NCBI GenBank assembly: GCA_964568735.1
Contig: CAZMRF010000030.1
Span: 1 to 56,543 of the forward strand
Direction: 5' to 3'
Origin: CAZMRF01 sp964568735
GTDB taxonomy: Bacteria; Acidobacteriota; Polarisedimenticolia; JACPZX01
DNA length: 56,543 bases
The number at the start of each line of letters is the position of its first letter. Positions within the stretch are counted from its first letter, which is position 1. Of this stretch, positions 25,203 to 34,029 are shown piece after piece. The position numbers were made by a program, and so were the translations under genes. Below the pieces are notes generated by a model that was given only the letters and a program-made list of their open reading frames with translations, ran no database searches and was not told where the DNA came from.

Positions 25203-28200
25203 CGGGGATCCTGCGCGGCGCCCGGCGCGGCGGAGAGGAGGGGGCGCCTGCTGCTCTTGGACTTCAACGAGAGATACCGTGCCGCAGCGGAGGAGCCCGA
25301 GAGGCGCGCGAGCGTGGGCTCGTGCCCCCTCCGGCAGGCGCGCAGGTAGGGGCACCAGCCGCAACGATCGCTGTCTGAGTTGAAGGGGAAGCAGCCCTCG
25401 GCTGCTGTCTCCACCAGGACACGCACGGTCTCGAGGAGCCCCTCGCGGATCTTCTCCATGCGATCGGGATCGAGCACCTCCCGGGCCGGATAACCCTCCG
25501 GGTTCGGCTCCGAGGGCGATGCGGCCTCGGAGAAGGCGGGCCCCACGCCGAGCACCTCGGCGGAGACCGTGCGCGGCCCGCCCTCCGCCGCGCGGGCCGA
25601 CTCCTTCATCAACACGTAGAGCGGCATCTGGAGCGCTCGCCCCTTGAGGATGCGAGCCATCTCCACCCGGGAGGAGAGGTTCCCCATGGTCTTGTAGTCG
25701 CCGACGACCTGCCGTCCGGCGGCGTCGAGGACGACCCTGTCGATCCGACCGCGGACGGGCAGGGGAGGCGCGCCGCCGCCGATGGGGATGGCCGTCTCCA
25801 CGATTTCCTCGAGGGCGAGCACCTTCGAGCCCGACAGATCGAGAGCTGAGATGTCGTGGAGGATGAAGGTCCTCAGCGCGTTCTTCCAAAGCGCCGAGAG
25901 CCCCTTCCACATCAAGGGGAATCGGCGGTGGATGACGGCGGCCACCTCGGAGAAATGGTCCGTCCACTTCCGCTCGAGCAGCTCGATTCCGCGGCGGGCG
26001 GCGCCGGCCCCGTCACTCGTGGCCCCGCCGAGGTGCCCCTCCGCCGTGAGCGACACGTACACGTCCTGGAGGACGCGATGGGCCAGAGTCCCGAGCTCGG
26101 CGATGTCGATCTCGTGTTCCTCGAGGATGGCGTCCAGCTCGTCCACGCGGAGGACATGCCTGAAGAAGTACTGCTGCGGGCAGTTCCCGAGGTCCTCGAG
26201 CCTGGAGGGGGACCAGATCCCGGGAGGCGGGGCGGCCTTCGCGCCCACGATGGCGTCGAAGCGGAAGTCGCCCGGCTCGAAGGACTCGATCGCAGCGAGG
26301 AGATCCAAACCAGGGGCGAGATTCCCGTGGTCCTCGAGGAGACCGGCGTCCACGAGCTTCCGGTGCGAGCGGCGCGCGCCCTCGGGGGAGGCCACTTGAA
26401 GGAACGCGCCTACGCCGGCATCGGAGGGCGGCATGAAGCCGAAGCGGTCCCGGATATCCGTCGCGGCATCGGCGGGGTGCGCCGCCGCGCGATGGGTCCG
26501 TCCGGGATCCTGGAGGCGAGCGAGGTCCGCGCCCCCGAGGGCGATGCGCGAGATCTCGCGAAGCGAGAGGCTCTCCACGCGGGCTCGCCCGGTCTCGTCG
26601 GCTCTCTGCCACGAGATCGTGAGGCGCCGGCGGGCGGATCCGAGCAGGTGCGCGAGAAGGAGGTGCTCTTCTTCACGGCCTGCCGATTTCACGGGGAGAG
26701 GCCGGGAGAGGCTCGCCCGGAGGAGCGCCCGATCCTCGTCGGCGAGGAAGGGATCCTCGCGGGGGCGGCGGGGAATCAGATCGGCATTGAATCCGATCAG
26801 GAAGACGGCATCGAAGGCGAGCCCGCGGGCCTGCATGGCGTCGAGGACGCGAACCCCGCCGTTGTCCCGCCTCCCGGCTGTTCGCGGCGCCGTGCCGATG
26901 GGGATGCGAGCCCTGCCAATCGAGGCCTCCAGGAAACGCAGGGCCCTCTTCGAGGGCGAGGTTCCGCTTCCCTGAGGGAAGGGGATCCCGGACGCACCCA
27001 GATCGCGCATCTCGGAGAGAGCGCCGAAGAAGGCCACGGCACCCGGTTCGGGAGGAAGGTCGTCCGTTCCGGTGAAACCGGTCAGACGCGTTTCGACGAA
27101 GGTCTCGAGCGCGTCCGCCCAGGCCTCCCAGGTGGATGCCTCTCGCAGGGTAGCGGCGTCTTGCTCGAGCCCGTCGAGCCAGCCACCGAGCCTCTCGGCG
27201 CTGATGCGCCACGCCTCCCTGCGGCGCTCGGCTCGTTCGCGCGTCTGCGTATCGGCATCGGGCGCCACCCACAGGTCGGCCTTCTTCGAGAGATGGAGAA
27301 GCTCCCCGGTCCATGCATCGCGTCCGCGCATGATCCGGAATTTCCGCGCCATGAGATCCCACTCACCCGCTTCCATGAGCGGATCCACGTGGCCGGCCGG
27401 AGTGAGGAGTCCGCTTCGGGCGAGATCGAGGAGCGGCTGCCTCTCGCAGTCGTCGAGGACGACGCGCGCGAGGTTCAGCGCCGCCATCACGTGGGGATCG
27501 GCGGCGGCACCGAGGGAGGCGCTGGTCGTGAAGGGGATTGCGAAGCGGTCGTAAAGAACTGGTTCCAGGAGCGGGGCGTACGGCTCGAGCGAGCGTGCGA
27601 TGACAGCGATGCGCGACAGCGGCCAGGGATTCCCCCGAGGACCTCCAGCTCCGCGCAGCTCGCTCTCGAGTCCGTGACCCAGACGCGGGAGCGCCCCGCT
27701 CCCATCGCCGTGACCCGGCCCTGAGGACCCGTCGCTCTGCGCATCGCTTCCGGGCCACGTCCGGACCAGGTCCAGGATCCTGAGGGCCGTCTCGCGAAGC
27801 TCCGCCTCCGGCCCCTGCGTGTGGAAGAAGCTGATCCCGGCGCCCTCGACGGGCGGCTGCGCAGGCGCCTCCTCGTCGTAGAGGAAGCGGAGCCGATTGC
27901 CCAGGAGACGATCCGTGGCCTCTGCCGCGGGCAAGCCTCGTGAGATCTCCAAGCTGGCTGTCGATGCGTTTCCCGGACGCTCACGTGCCAGCCCCCGATC
28001 GGACCCGCCTGCCTCCGATGGTTCAAGCTCGCCGCGGAGGAGGGTCGGCACTTCGCCGAGTATCCCGCTGACGAATCTCCGTGCGAACTCGAAGGCCGGT
28101 GCGGTGGGGTGCCAGGGCATGATGTAAACCACCCGCGTGCCGCCCTCCTCGATCGCTTGCATCAGATCCAGGTTCGATCCAATCAGGTCATAGGCGCCGT

Positions 28201-28894
28201 AGTGAAGGACCACGTCGAAGCCTCGCGCCCAGGAACCGGCGTGCCTTCCTGCCTCGCGCCTCATGCCGGCCCGATCGGTCAGCCAGCCGGATCCGGCCCT
28301 GTCCCTGCCGCCTTCAGTGCCCTGGCGCCCGGCAGAGGCCAGCTCCGCGAGCTTCGAGCAATAGAGGCCATAGAGATTCAGGACCTCGCGCCCTCCGCGA
28401 GTGAGGCGTTCGAGCTTCGGCGACGCTTCTGGACTCACCGCGGCATCGCGAAGATCGTCCATGGTCCCGAGGAGCGCGGGGAGCGTGCCGGGACAGGAGC
28501 GGACGTAGTCGGCCAGCCTGACGAAGCGGGGCTCGAGGCAGCCTTCCAGGATGGCCTCGCGTGCCCGGCGGGGGATCGTGCGAGGCAGCTCCGCGCCGGC
28601 CGAGGCCACAGCCTCCCTGGCGAGCGAGGTGTACTCCAGGATGGTGACGTTCAGCAGTGAGCCGAATCGCTCGGCCAGCAGGACCTGGAGGTACGACCGG
28701 AGGCGCGCCGTCGGAACGACCACGAGGACCGGAGCGAGAGGGCCTGCCGGCGAAACAGCCTTGGTCTCCCGGATCCACTCGACGAGGCGTTCCTCGAGCC
28801 GGGCGAAGTCGGGATGCCCCTCGACCGTCCGCATGGGGGATGATGCGCCTTGACGCGCCGCGTTGTCCACAGCGACCTCAGTCGCGGCCTTCAT
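25199..28894 (-). CDS. addB: ATP-dependent nuclease subunit B (AddB-like)
   Basis: This ~1231-aa protein is an inactivated-helicase/nuclease subunit. The N-terminus reads VVVPTARLRSYLQVLL instead of a normal Walker A. The C-terminal nuclease has the conserved Cys in LGNCPQQYFFRHVL, the catalytic GRIDRVVLDAAGRQVVGDYKT, and CGWCPYLRAC with three Cys, the 4Fe-4S pattern of AddB. The DAMQARGLAFDAVFLIGFN segment matches the helicase-like core of AddB/RexB. I start at ATG 28894, overlapping the zinc-ribbon gene by 17 bp; an internal ATG at 28834 is possible but lacks a ribosome site. It partners the following addA. Confidence 0.9.
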   Translation of the reverse strand: MKAATEVAVDNAARQGASSPMRTVEGHPDFARLEERLVEWIRETKAVSPAGPLAPVLVVVPTARLRSYLQVLLAERFGSLLNVTILEYTSLAREAVASAGAELPRTIPRRAREAILEGCLEPRFVRLADYVRSCPGTLPALLGTMDDLRDAAVSPEASPKLERLTRGGREVLNLYGLYCSKLAELASAGRQGTEGGRDRAGSGWLTDRAGMRREAGRHAGSWARGFDVVLHYGAYDLIGSNLDLMQAIEEGGTRVVYIMPWHPTAPAFEFARRFVSGILGEVPTLLRGELEPSEAGGSDRGLARERPGNASTASLEISRGLPAAEATDRLLGNRLRFLYDEEAPAQPPVEGAGISFFHTQGPEAELRETALRILDLVRTWPGSDAQSDGSSGPGHGDGSGALPRLGHGLESELRGAGGPRGNPWPLSRIAVIARSLEPYAPLLEPVLYDRFAIPFTTSASLGAAADPHVMAALNLARVVLDDCERQPLLDLARSGLLTPAGHVDPLMEAGEWDLMARKFRIMRGRDAWTGELLHLSKKADLWVAPDADTQTRERAERRREAWRISAERLGGWLDGLEQDAATLREASTWEAWADALETFVETRLTGFTGTDDLPPEPGAVAFFGALSEMRDLGASGIPFPQGSGTSPSKRALRFLEASIGRARIPIGTAPRTAGRRDNGGVRVLDAMQARGLAFDAVFLIGFNADLIPRRPREDPFLADEDRALLRASLSRPLPVKSAGREEEHLLLAHLLGSARRRLTISWQRADETGRARVESLSLREISRIALGGADLARLQDPGRTHRAAAHPADAATDIRDRFGFMPPSDAGVGAFLQVASPEGARRSHRKLVDAGLLEDHGNLAPGLDLLAAIESFEPGDFRFDAIVGAKAAPPPGIWSPSRLEDLGNCPQQYFFRHVLRVDELDAILEEHEIDIAELGTLAHRVLQDVYVSLTAEGHLGGATSDGAGAARRGIELLERKWTDHFSEVAAVIHRRFPLMWKGLSALWKNALRTFILHDISALDLSGSKVLALEEIVETAIPIGGGAPPLPVRGRIDRVVLDAAGRQVVGDYKTMGNLSSRVEMARILKGRALQMPLYVLMKESARAAEGGPRTVSAEVLGVGPAFSEAASPSEPNPEGYPAREVLDPDRMEKIREGLLETVRVLVETAAEGCFPFNSDSDRCGWCPYLRACRRGHEPTLARLSGSSAAARYLSLKSKSSRRPLLSAAPGAAQDPR

Positions 28895-29243
28895 CGGTCG
28901 GCTTCGTCTGGAGAAGCCTGCTCGCCAGCTCCTCGAGGCGATTCCGAAAAGCCTTCGCCGGGTTGGCTCCGCCCTCTCCCTTCTCACACACCTCCGGAGG
29001 CTCCTCGGGCCTCGCACACCAGCACGAGAGCAGTTGCCCGCGGCAGGCCGGGCAGCGCTCCATATCGCAGCCCGGACCGTGGAACTGTCCCATCCTGGCG
29101 CCGCAGTCGTGGCAGACAGGGATCCCGTAGTGCCACCGCCGGCCTTCACGCCCGTAACGGATTCGCTTGAACTCCTCGCCTGCGATCAGGATCGTCTCCT
29201 GGCGCTGCGTCTCCCACAGCTTCCTGGCCCATATCGCGTCCAT
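28878..29243 (-). CDS. Small zinc-ribbon protein upstream of addBA
   Basis: This 121-aa protein has a double zinc-ribbon core near residues 43-75: CHDCGARMGQFHGPGCDMERCPACRGQ followed by CWC (pattern CxxC, C, CxxC, CxC). This arrangement recurs in a widespread family of uncharacterised bacterial proteins. The function is unknown. ATG 29243 has GGAGG at 5 nt. An open frame extends upstream without a stop to 29933 through the repeat array, but the ribosome site and the family length argue for this internal start. It is the first gene of the addBA operon and overlaps addB by 17 bp, so a role linked to AddAB is possible. Confidence 0.85.
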   Translation of the reverse strand: MDAIWARKLWETQRQETILIAGEEFKRIRYGREGRRWHYGIPVCHDCGARMGQFHGPGCDMERCPACRGQLLSCWCARPEEPPEVCEKGEGGANPAKAFRNRLEELASRLLQTKPTDEGRD

Positions 29244-29341
29244 CGGTGCCTCCGAGTTTGTGGATCCGTGCCTGTGGAATCGATCACAAGTGGAACTGAA
29301 GCTCCCCCCGCAACAGGGATTGGCCTGTTGGTCCCGGACCG

Positions 29342-29815
29342 CGCAGACGCGTGCAGTCGCATCCCTTCGGCCCGAGACGCCCTCGGATCGTGGAGGCACG
29401 CAGAGCCGTGCAGTGGGGAAATGCCCCCGTGGAAAACGTCCGACCCCGCCCGGGATGCGCTCGCGTCGGGGAGGCACGCAGACGCGTGCAGTGGGCCGAA
29501 GGCACCGTGGGCACCTTCCAACCCCACCCGACGTGCAGACGCGTGCAGTCGTCCGATCGCCCCGTGGAGAACGTCCGACCCCGTTCGGAGCGCAAACACG
29601 TGCAGGCCGCCTGCTCGAACCCGAGCTGCTGCCGTGCACCGTTGAGGCGCAGACGGGTGCAGTCGGGTGATGGCTCCATGGAAAACGTCCGACCTCGCCG
29701 GGGGCGCAGGTTTGTGCAGGCGCGCTGCTTCTGACTGAGGTGCGCAGACGCGTGCAGGGGGGCGGTGCTCCCGTGGAAAACGTCCGACCCCGCTCGGGGC
29801 GCAGACGGGGGCAGG
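29342..29815 (-). repeat. Intergenic repeat array 2 (57-bp period, 9 cores)
   Basis: Nine cores related to ACTGCACGCGTCTGCG, read on the minus strand, begin (plus coordinates of their left edges) at 29342, 29399, 29477, 29534, 29591, 29648, 29705, 29743 and 29800. Intervals are 57, 78, 57, 57, 57, 57, 38 and 57 bp. Four intervals carry the type-B motif GGGGTCGGACGTTTTCCACG or close variants; two others hold an unrelated GC-rich segment. The same core and type-B motif form array 1, and in both arrays the repeats point away from a sigma70-like promoter. In several type-B units the bases just before GGGTCGG form a 4-bp stem with a 4-nt loop (CCCC-GAGC-GGGG, CTCC-GAAC-GGGG), which suggests an RNA element. 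Confidence 0.9.
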
Positions 29816-29931
29816 CTAGCGGCCCACGTTCAAGCCGAGCCTCCGCAAGGTCCGGAGACCTCCAACCGCCGATGGCTTTAAGTGTGGAATGCACCGATCG
29901 GGCACCTCGGGGCTCTGACAGGTGCTCGGAC

Positions 29932-29958
29932 ATTATACGAAAATAACACGAATGTCAA
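29932..29958 (-). promoter_or_regulatory. Consensus -35/-10 promoter reading into repeat array 2
   Basis: On the minus strand a perfect TTGACA (complement of 29953-29958) is followed after 15 bp by a perfect TATAAT (complement of 29932-29937). The spacer is 1-2 bp shorter than optimal. The predicted transcript starts near 29925, crosses array 2 and could continue into the zinc-ribbon gene and addBA, giving a ~680-nt leader. An in-frame ATG at 29933 overlaps the -10 and so would not be on the transcript. Confidence 0.65.
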
Positions 29959-30005
29959 GCTCGCGTGTGAAAGCGCCGACGAAGACCTCCGACCGATCGA
30001 TGCCG

Positions 30006-31103
30006 TCAACCCGCCGGCGTGATCGCCACCTTCAGGACGCCGTCGCGCTGGTTCGAGAAGAGCTCGTAGGCCGCTTCGATCCTGTCGAGCGTGAAGCGGT
30101 GGGTGACAAGGGGGCGGAGGTCCGCCCTGCCCGAGGCCAGCACGCTCATGAGGCGGCGCATCCGCTCCTTCCCGCCCGGGCAGAGGGTCGAGACGATCGT
30201 GTGATCGCCGAGGCCGGCCGCGTAGGCGTCGAGCGGAAGAGTGAGCTTGCCGGAGTAGACACCCAGGCTCGAGAGCGTGCCCCCGGGCCGCACGACGCGG
30301 AGGCAGCTCTCGAAGGTGCCCTGCGTGCCGAGGGCCTCGATCGCCACGTCCACGCCTCGGCCGCCCGTGGCCTCGAGGATCGCCGCCACCGGGTTGCGCT
30401 CCTTGTAGTTGATGGTCACGTCGGCGCCCAGCCGGCGGGAAGTCGAGAGCCTCTCGGGGAGCCCGTCCACGGCGAAGATGCGAGTCGCTCCGGAGAGCTT
30501 CGCACCCACGGTCGCGCAGAGCCCGATCGGCCCCTGCGCGAAGACCGCCACCGTGTCCCCGATCCGGATGCGCCCGCTCTCCGCGCCGCCGAAGCCAGTG
30601 CTCATGATGTCGGGACACATGAGCACCTGCTCGTCGGTCAGCTCGTCCGGGATCGGCGCGAGGTTCGCCATGGCGTCGGGGATCAGAACGTACTCGGCCT
30701 GGCAACCGTCGATGGAGTTCCCCAGACGCCATCCGCCCATCGCCTTTCCGCCGCACTGGGAGGGGTGGCCATCCAGGCAGGAATGACACTGCCCGCAGGG
30801 CGTGATCGCGCCGGCGATGACCCGCTGGCCGATCTCGTACCCGGTGACCGCAGCTCCGAGCTCCTCGATCACCCCCACCGGCTCGTGGCCCACGATGCGC
30901 CCGCGCGCGACCGGATACTCGCCCTTCAGGATGTGAACGTCGGTTCCGCAGATGGTCGTCGTCGTGACGCGGAGAAGCGCGTCGCGCGGTCCGACCTCGG
31001 GGATGGGCTTGTCTTCCAGGAGGATCCGGCCGGGCTCGACGAGAACCGCGGCCATCATGGTGCGACGGGAGGCCTTCACCTTGGGTGGGAGGGCTGGGCT
31101 CAT
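30006..31103 (-). CDS. Zinc-dependent alcohol dehydrogenase (MDR family)
   Basis: This 365-aa protein is a medium-chain dehydrogenase. Catalytic-zinc ligands lie at ICGTDVH and GHEPVG, the structural-zinc loop reads CGQCHSCLDGHPSQCGG (four Cys, the third as SC), and the NAD(P) Rossmann fold is VAVFAQGPIGLCATVGAKLSGA. It oxidises an alcohol or polyol with NAD(P). Close relatives are annotated alcohol, formaldehyde or sorbitol dehydrogenase, so the substrate remains open. A good GAAGGTGA ribosome site precedes ATG 31103. It follows the VOC and molybdopterin oxidoreductase genes on the same strand. Confidence 0.93.
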   Translation of the reverse strand: MSPALPPKVKASRRTMMAAVLVEPGRILLEDKPIPEVGPRDALLRVTTTTICGTDVHILKGEYPVARGRIVGHEPVGVIEELGAAVTGYEIGQRVIAGAITPCGQCHSCLDGHPSQCGGKAMGGWRLGNSIDGCQAEYVLIPDAMANLAPIPDELTDEQVLMCPDIMSTGFGGAESGRIRIGDTVAVFAQGPIGLCATVGAKLSGATRIFAVDGLPERLSTSRRLGADVTINYKERNPVAAILEATGGRGVDVAIEALGTQGTFESCLRVVRPGGTLSSLGVYSGKLTLPLDAYAAGLGDHTIVSTLCPGGKERMRRLMSVLASGRADLRPLVTHRFTLDRIEAAYELFSNQRDGVLKVAITPAG

Positions 31104-31219
31104 GGGTTCACCTTCAGGAGGGAGGCGGGCGCCGTCCGAAGTCTAGCCCCCGCGGGGGAGTCCGTCACGACGGGAGGGTCGTCGCGTCACGCGCTCCAGC
31201 TGCAAACCTCAAGGGCAGA

Positions 31220-31633
31220 TCAGGCCGCCCGGTGCGCGACATCTTGCCCAAAGGCGAGGCGGAGGCCGTGGCAGTCCTCGACGACGACCTCGCGCATCTC
31301 GTAGATGCGATCTACAGGCCCCTCGATCAGCGTCGCGCCCCGCGCACGCAGCTCCGCCGCGAGCGCATCGACCGCCGTAACGTGGATGTAGGCGTCATAG
31401 GCGACGGCCGCCCGGACGCGGGGCAGATGGGCTGCGCGAGGATCCTGGTTGAAGAAGATCTCGATCGCGTCGCGGCCCACCATGGCGAAGACGGGTGGAT
31501 CGCCGAAGAAGCCCCGGTTCTCGAAGCCGAGCCTGTCGCGGTAGTAGTCGGCGGCGGCCACGACGTCGGGAACGGTGAACTGGGGCGTGGCCGTGAGGAA
31601 GCGGGGGCTTGTGTCGCGGGGCTTATCGGTCAT
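31220..31633 (-). CDS. VOC/glyoxalase-superfamily protein
   Basis: This 137-aa protein has paired beta-alpha-beta-beta-beta halves of the vicinal-oxygen-chelate fold: FTVPDVVAAADYYRDRLGFE, then IEIFFNQ, and YDAYIHVTAVDALAAELRA followed by VEDCHGLRLAFGQ. The fold covers glyoxalases, bleomycin-resistance proteins and dioxygenases; the exact role is not predictable. AGGAG lies 5 nt before ATG 31633. It sits 70 bp downstream of the molybdopterin oxidoreductase gene and may be cotranscribed. Confidence 0.88.
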   Translation of the reverse strand: MTDKPRDTSPRFLTATPQFTVPDVVAAADYYRDRLGFENRGFFGDPPVFAMVGRDAIEIFFNQDPRAAHLPRVRAAVAYDAYIHVTAVDALAAELRARGATLIEGPVDRIYEMREVVVEDCHGLRLAFGQDVAHRAA

Positions 31634-31703
31634 GGGCGCTCCTGGCGCTAAAGGTGGCCCGCGGCACGAATCATCGCGCAGCGCCGGCCGGTTTCTGGCC
31701 GCG

Positions 31704-33710
31704 CTACGCGGAGAGGCGCTCCACCTGGACTCGCGAGTCGTTGAAGCAGGCGCCGCCCCCGAGGTCGGTGAGCGTGTCGGGGGCGAGGGCGTTCGCCGTG
31801 GAGCCGTTGAGCGTGTTGTGGCTCCACAGCCCCTTGGGGAGGCTGACGACGCCGGGGCGCATCTCGCTGCTGACCCGCGCCAGGCACCGGACCTCACCGT
31901 ACTCGTTGAAGACCCGCACCTTGTCCCCGTCGGCGATGGCGCGCGCGCGGGCATCCTCGGCGTGGATCTCGATGGGAACCTGTTCTTTGCGGAGCTGGCC
32001 GAGCGTCGAGGAGATCGTCCGATCCGTCGAGGGGGAGATGAGCGCAAGGGGATTCGCCGGCCCCCCCGGGTCCTCGCGGTAGGCATAGAGGCCGCCCGGC
32101 GCCTCGGCGTCGAGGTCCTCCGGCACGAGGTGCGCCTTGCGATCCTCGGTGCGCGGGTGCTCGTCGACGAACTGCACCGGCGCGGGGCCTGAGGGAGGAA
32201 AGACGAGATCCCCGCGCGAGAGGGACTGCCGCCCTTCCTCGCCCATGGGATGGCCGGCGAGGAGCACCGCGCGCATTGCCTCAGACGTCTCGGGGTCGTC
32301 CGGCCGCGACAGGCCCAGGCGGCGGCAGAGGTCGGAGAAGACCTCGGCGTTCGGCCTCGACTCTCCCACGCGCTCGATGACGGGCCGGATCTCCTGAAAT
32401 CCATAGGACCCGTAGCCCCGCATCAGCTCGTGGTGCTCGAGGAAGGTCGTCGCGGGCAGCAGGATGTCGGCGTACTTCGCCGTGTCCGTCATCACCTGCT
32501 CGAAGACGACGGTGAAGAGGTCCTCGCGGAGGAGCCCCTTGCGCACCGCCTCCTGGTTGGGGAGCGTCGCCAGGCCGTTGTTGTTGTAGACGAAGAGGAC
32601 GGCGATCCGGGGATCGCGGCGCTCGAGGAGATCCCGCCCCAGGAGGTTCATGTTGATCCGGCGCGTCGAGGGCTCGGGCTCGGCGATGGCCCGCGAGTTG
32701 TCGACTCCGTAGACGCCGGAGTTGCTCAGCGTGTAGCCGCCACCGCGCACGCCGAACTTGCCCGCCACGGCCGGCAGCGCGAGGACCGCGGCAACGGCGG
32801 AGCCCCCGTTGCGGTTGCGCTCCATCCCCCAGCCGCAGCGGATGACGGCCGGAGAAGTGTCGGAGTAGAGCTTCGCGAAGGCTTCGATCTCCGCGGCGCT
32901 CACGCCGGCCACCGCCGCGGCGCGCTCGAAGGACCAGGCCGCGGCGCGACGGCGCAGCTCCTCGACACCCGTGGCGTGCGCGTCGAGGAAGGCGGTGTCG
33001 GCGCGCCCCGAGCTGAAGATCCAGTTGATGATGGAGAGCGCCACGGGGAGGTCGGTGCCGGGCCGCACCGCGAGATGGTGATCGGCGGAGAGGGCCAGCT
33101 TCGTCCGGCGCGGATCCACGACGACGAGCTTTGCCCCCGCCTTCTGCGCCTCGCGGATGAAGGGGAGGTGGTGGATCCCGGTGGCGCCCGGGTTCATCCC
33201 CCAGACGACGATCAGCTTCGCATGGACGTAGTCGGTGTAGGCGACGCCGCCCATCTTGCCGTAGAGGCCCGTGGCCGCCTTGCCCGTGGGCGCGGCGCAG
33301 ACGGTGCGCATGAGTCGCGAGGCGCCCAGGCGCCTGAAGAGGCGCGCGTCGGCGTTGTCCTGCGTGAGGAGGCCGTTCGATCCGCCGTAGGAGAGCGGGA
33401 CGATCGACTCGCCGCCGTGCTCGCTCCGCGCAGCCGCGAGCTTCGCCGTGATCAAGTCGAGAGCCTCGTCCCACGACACGCTCTCGAAGCGCCCTTCGCC
33501 CTTCCTGCCGCGGCGGACGGCGGGATGGAGCAGCCGCTCCTCTCCGTAGATCAGGCGCGGGAGCTTGCGGACCTTCGCACAGATGTAGCCCGCCGTGACG
33601 GGGTTGCTCGCCGCGCCGTCGAGCTTGACGAGTCGGCCGTCTTCCACGGTCGCCACCATGGTGCAGGCGTCGGGGCAGTCGAGCGGGCAGGCGGTGTGAA
33701 GTGCGGGCAT
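31704..33710 (-). CDS. Molybdopterin (Mo-bisPGD) oxidoreductase, DMSO-reductase family
   Basis: This 668-aa protein opens with the 4Fe-4S ligand set ACPLDCPDACTM and GYICAKV, then the molybdopterin oxidoreductase core (GGSNGLLTQDNADARLFRRLG; MNPGATGIHHLPF; VVDPRRTKLA). It ends in a molydop-binding beta-barrel (DGDKVRVFNEYGEVRCLARV). No Tat signal is seen, so it should be cytoplasmic. The family includes formate dehydrogenase-, thiosulfate reductase- and dehydroxylase-like enzymes. No partner electron-transfer subunit is adjacent, so the substrate and redox partner are unknown. Confidence 0.92.
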   Translation of the reverse strand: MPALHTACPLDCPDACTMVATVEDGRLVKLDGAASNPVTAGYICAKVRKLPRLIYGEERLLHPAVRRGRKGEGRFESVSWDEALDLITAKLAAARSEHGGESIVPLSYGGSNGLLTQDNADARLFRRLGASRLMRTVCAAPTGKAATGLYGKMGGVAYTDYVHAKLIVVWGMNPGATGIHHLPFIREAQKAGAKLVVVDPRRTKLALSADHHLAVRPGTDLPVALSIINWIFSSGRADTAFLDAHATGVEELRRRAAAWSFERAAAVAGVSAAEIEAFAKLYSDTSPAVIRCGWGMERNRNGGSAVAAVLALPAVAGKFGVRGGGYTLSNSGVYGVDNSRAIAEPEPSTRRINMNLLGRDLLERRDPRIAVLFVYNNNGLATLPNQEAVRKGLLREDLFTVVFEQVMTDTAKYADILLPATTFLEHHELMRGYGSYGFQEIRPVIERVGESRPNAEVFSDLCRRLGLSRPDDPETSEAMRAVLLAGHPMGEEGRQSLSRGDLVFPPSGPAPVQFVDEHPRTEDRKAHLVPEDLDAEAPGGLYAYREDPGGPANPLALISPSTDRTISSTLGQLRKEQVPIEIHAEDARARAIADGDKVRVFNEYGEVRCLARVSSEMRPGVVSLPKGLWSHNTLNGSTANALAPDTLTDLGGGACFNDSRVQVERLSA

Positions 33711-33841
33711 GCGCAGACTCTACAACGCCGCGAGCGCTCTTTCACCGTTGCGCAGCTCGGTTGTCCGGACAAGCCTCAGACTGGGCGGAATCCGTGTTGC
33801 CGAGGAGCGCCGACCGCCGACAGAGGGCCAGTCCGGCAGGA

Positions 33842-33964
33842 AGCACCTTCCGAACGCTCTCCATCACCGCGACCTCGTGGGTGGATCCTCAAAGTTTCCC
33901 TGACACCGGCTGGCGCTTCTACCGAGTCGCCGCCCCGGCGAACGGTTATGAGGGCGTCACCTCA
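33842..33964 (+). pseudogene. Possible remnant of a secreted multidomain protein C-terminus
   Basis: Inside the otherwise gene-free stretch 33711-34029, one frame reads TFRTLSITATSWVDPQSF and then TGWRFYRVAAP. The W/FVDPx...RFYRV pattern is typical of the extreme C-terminus of large secreted Ig-like or lectin-like proteins in several environmental phyla. No start, no upstream domain and no stop at the expected position are present. If real, it is a fragment left at the left border of the metal-resistance island. The rest of the interval shows nothing recognisable. Confidence 0.22.
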
Positions 33965-34029
33965 AGAGGTCTGAGGGTCGACCCCGGCACGCCGCTGACG
34001 GATCCGACGGGATTCGAGGCAGGTAGGGT

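Noticed and set aside
29342..29815. CRISPR array or tandem coding repeat (57 bp = 19 codons)
   Set aside because: Short core, homologous spacers, and one 38-bp interval breaks any reading frame; array 1 of the same family has 58-62-bp intervals, so coding selection is unlikely.
28878..29933. A 351-aa protein fusing the repeat array to the zinc-ribbon gene
   Set aside because: The ATG at 29933 overlaps the -10 box, and the zinc-ribbon part has its own GGAGG and ATG at 29243 with family-typical length.
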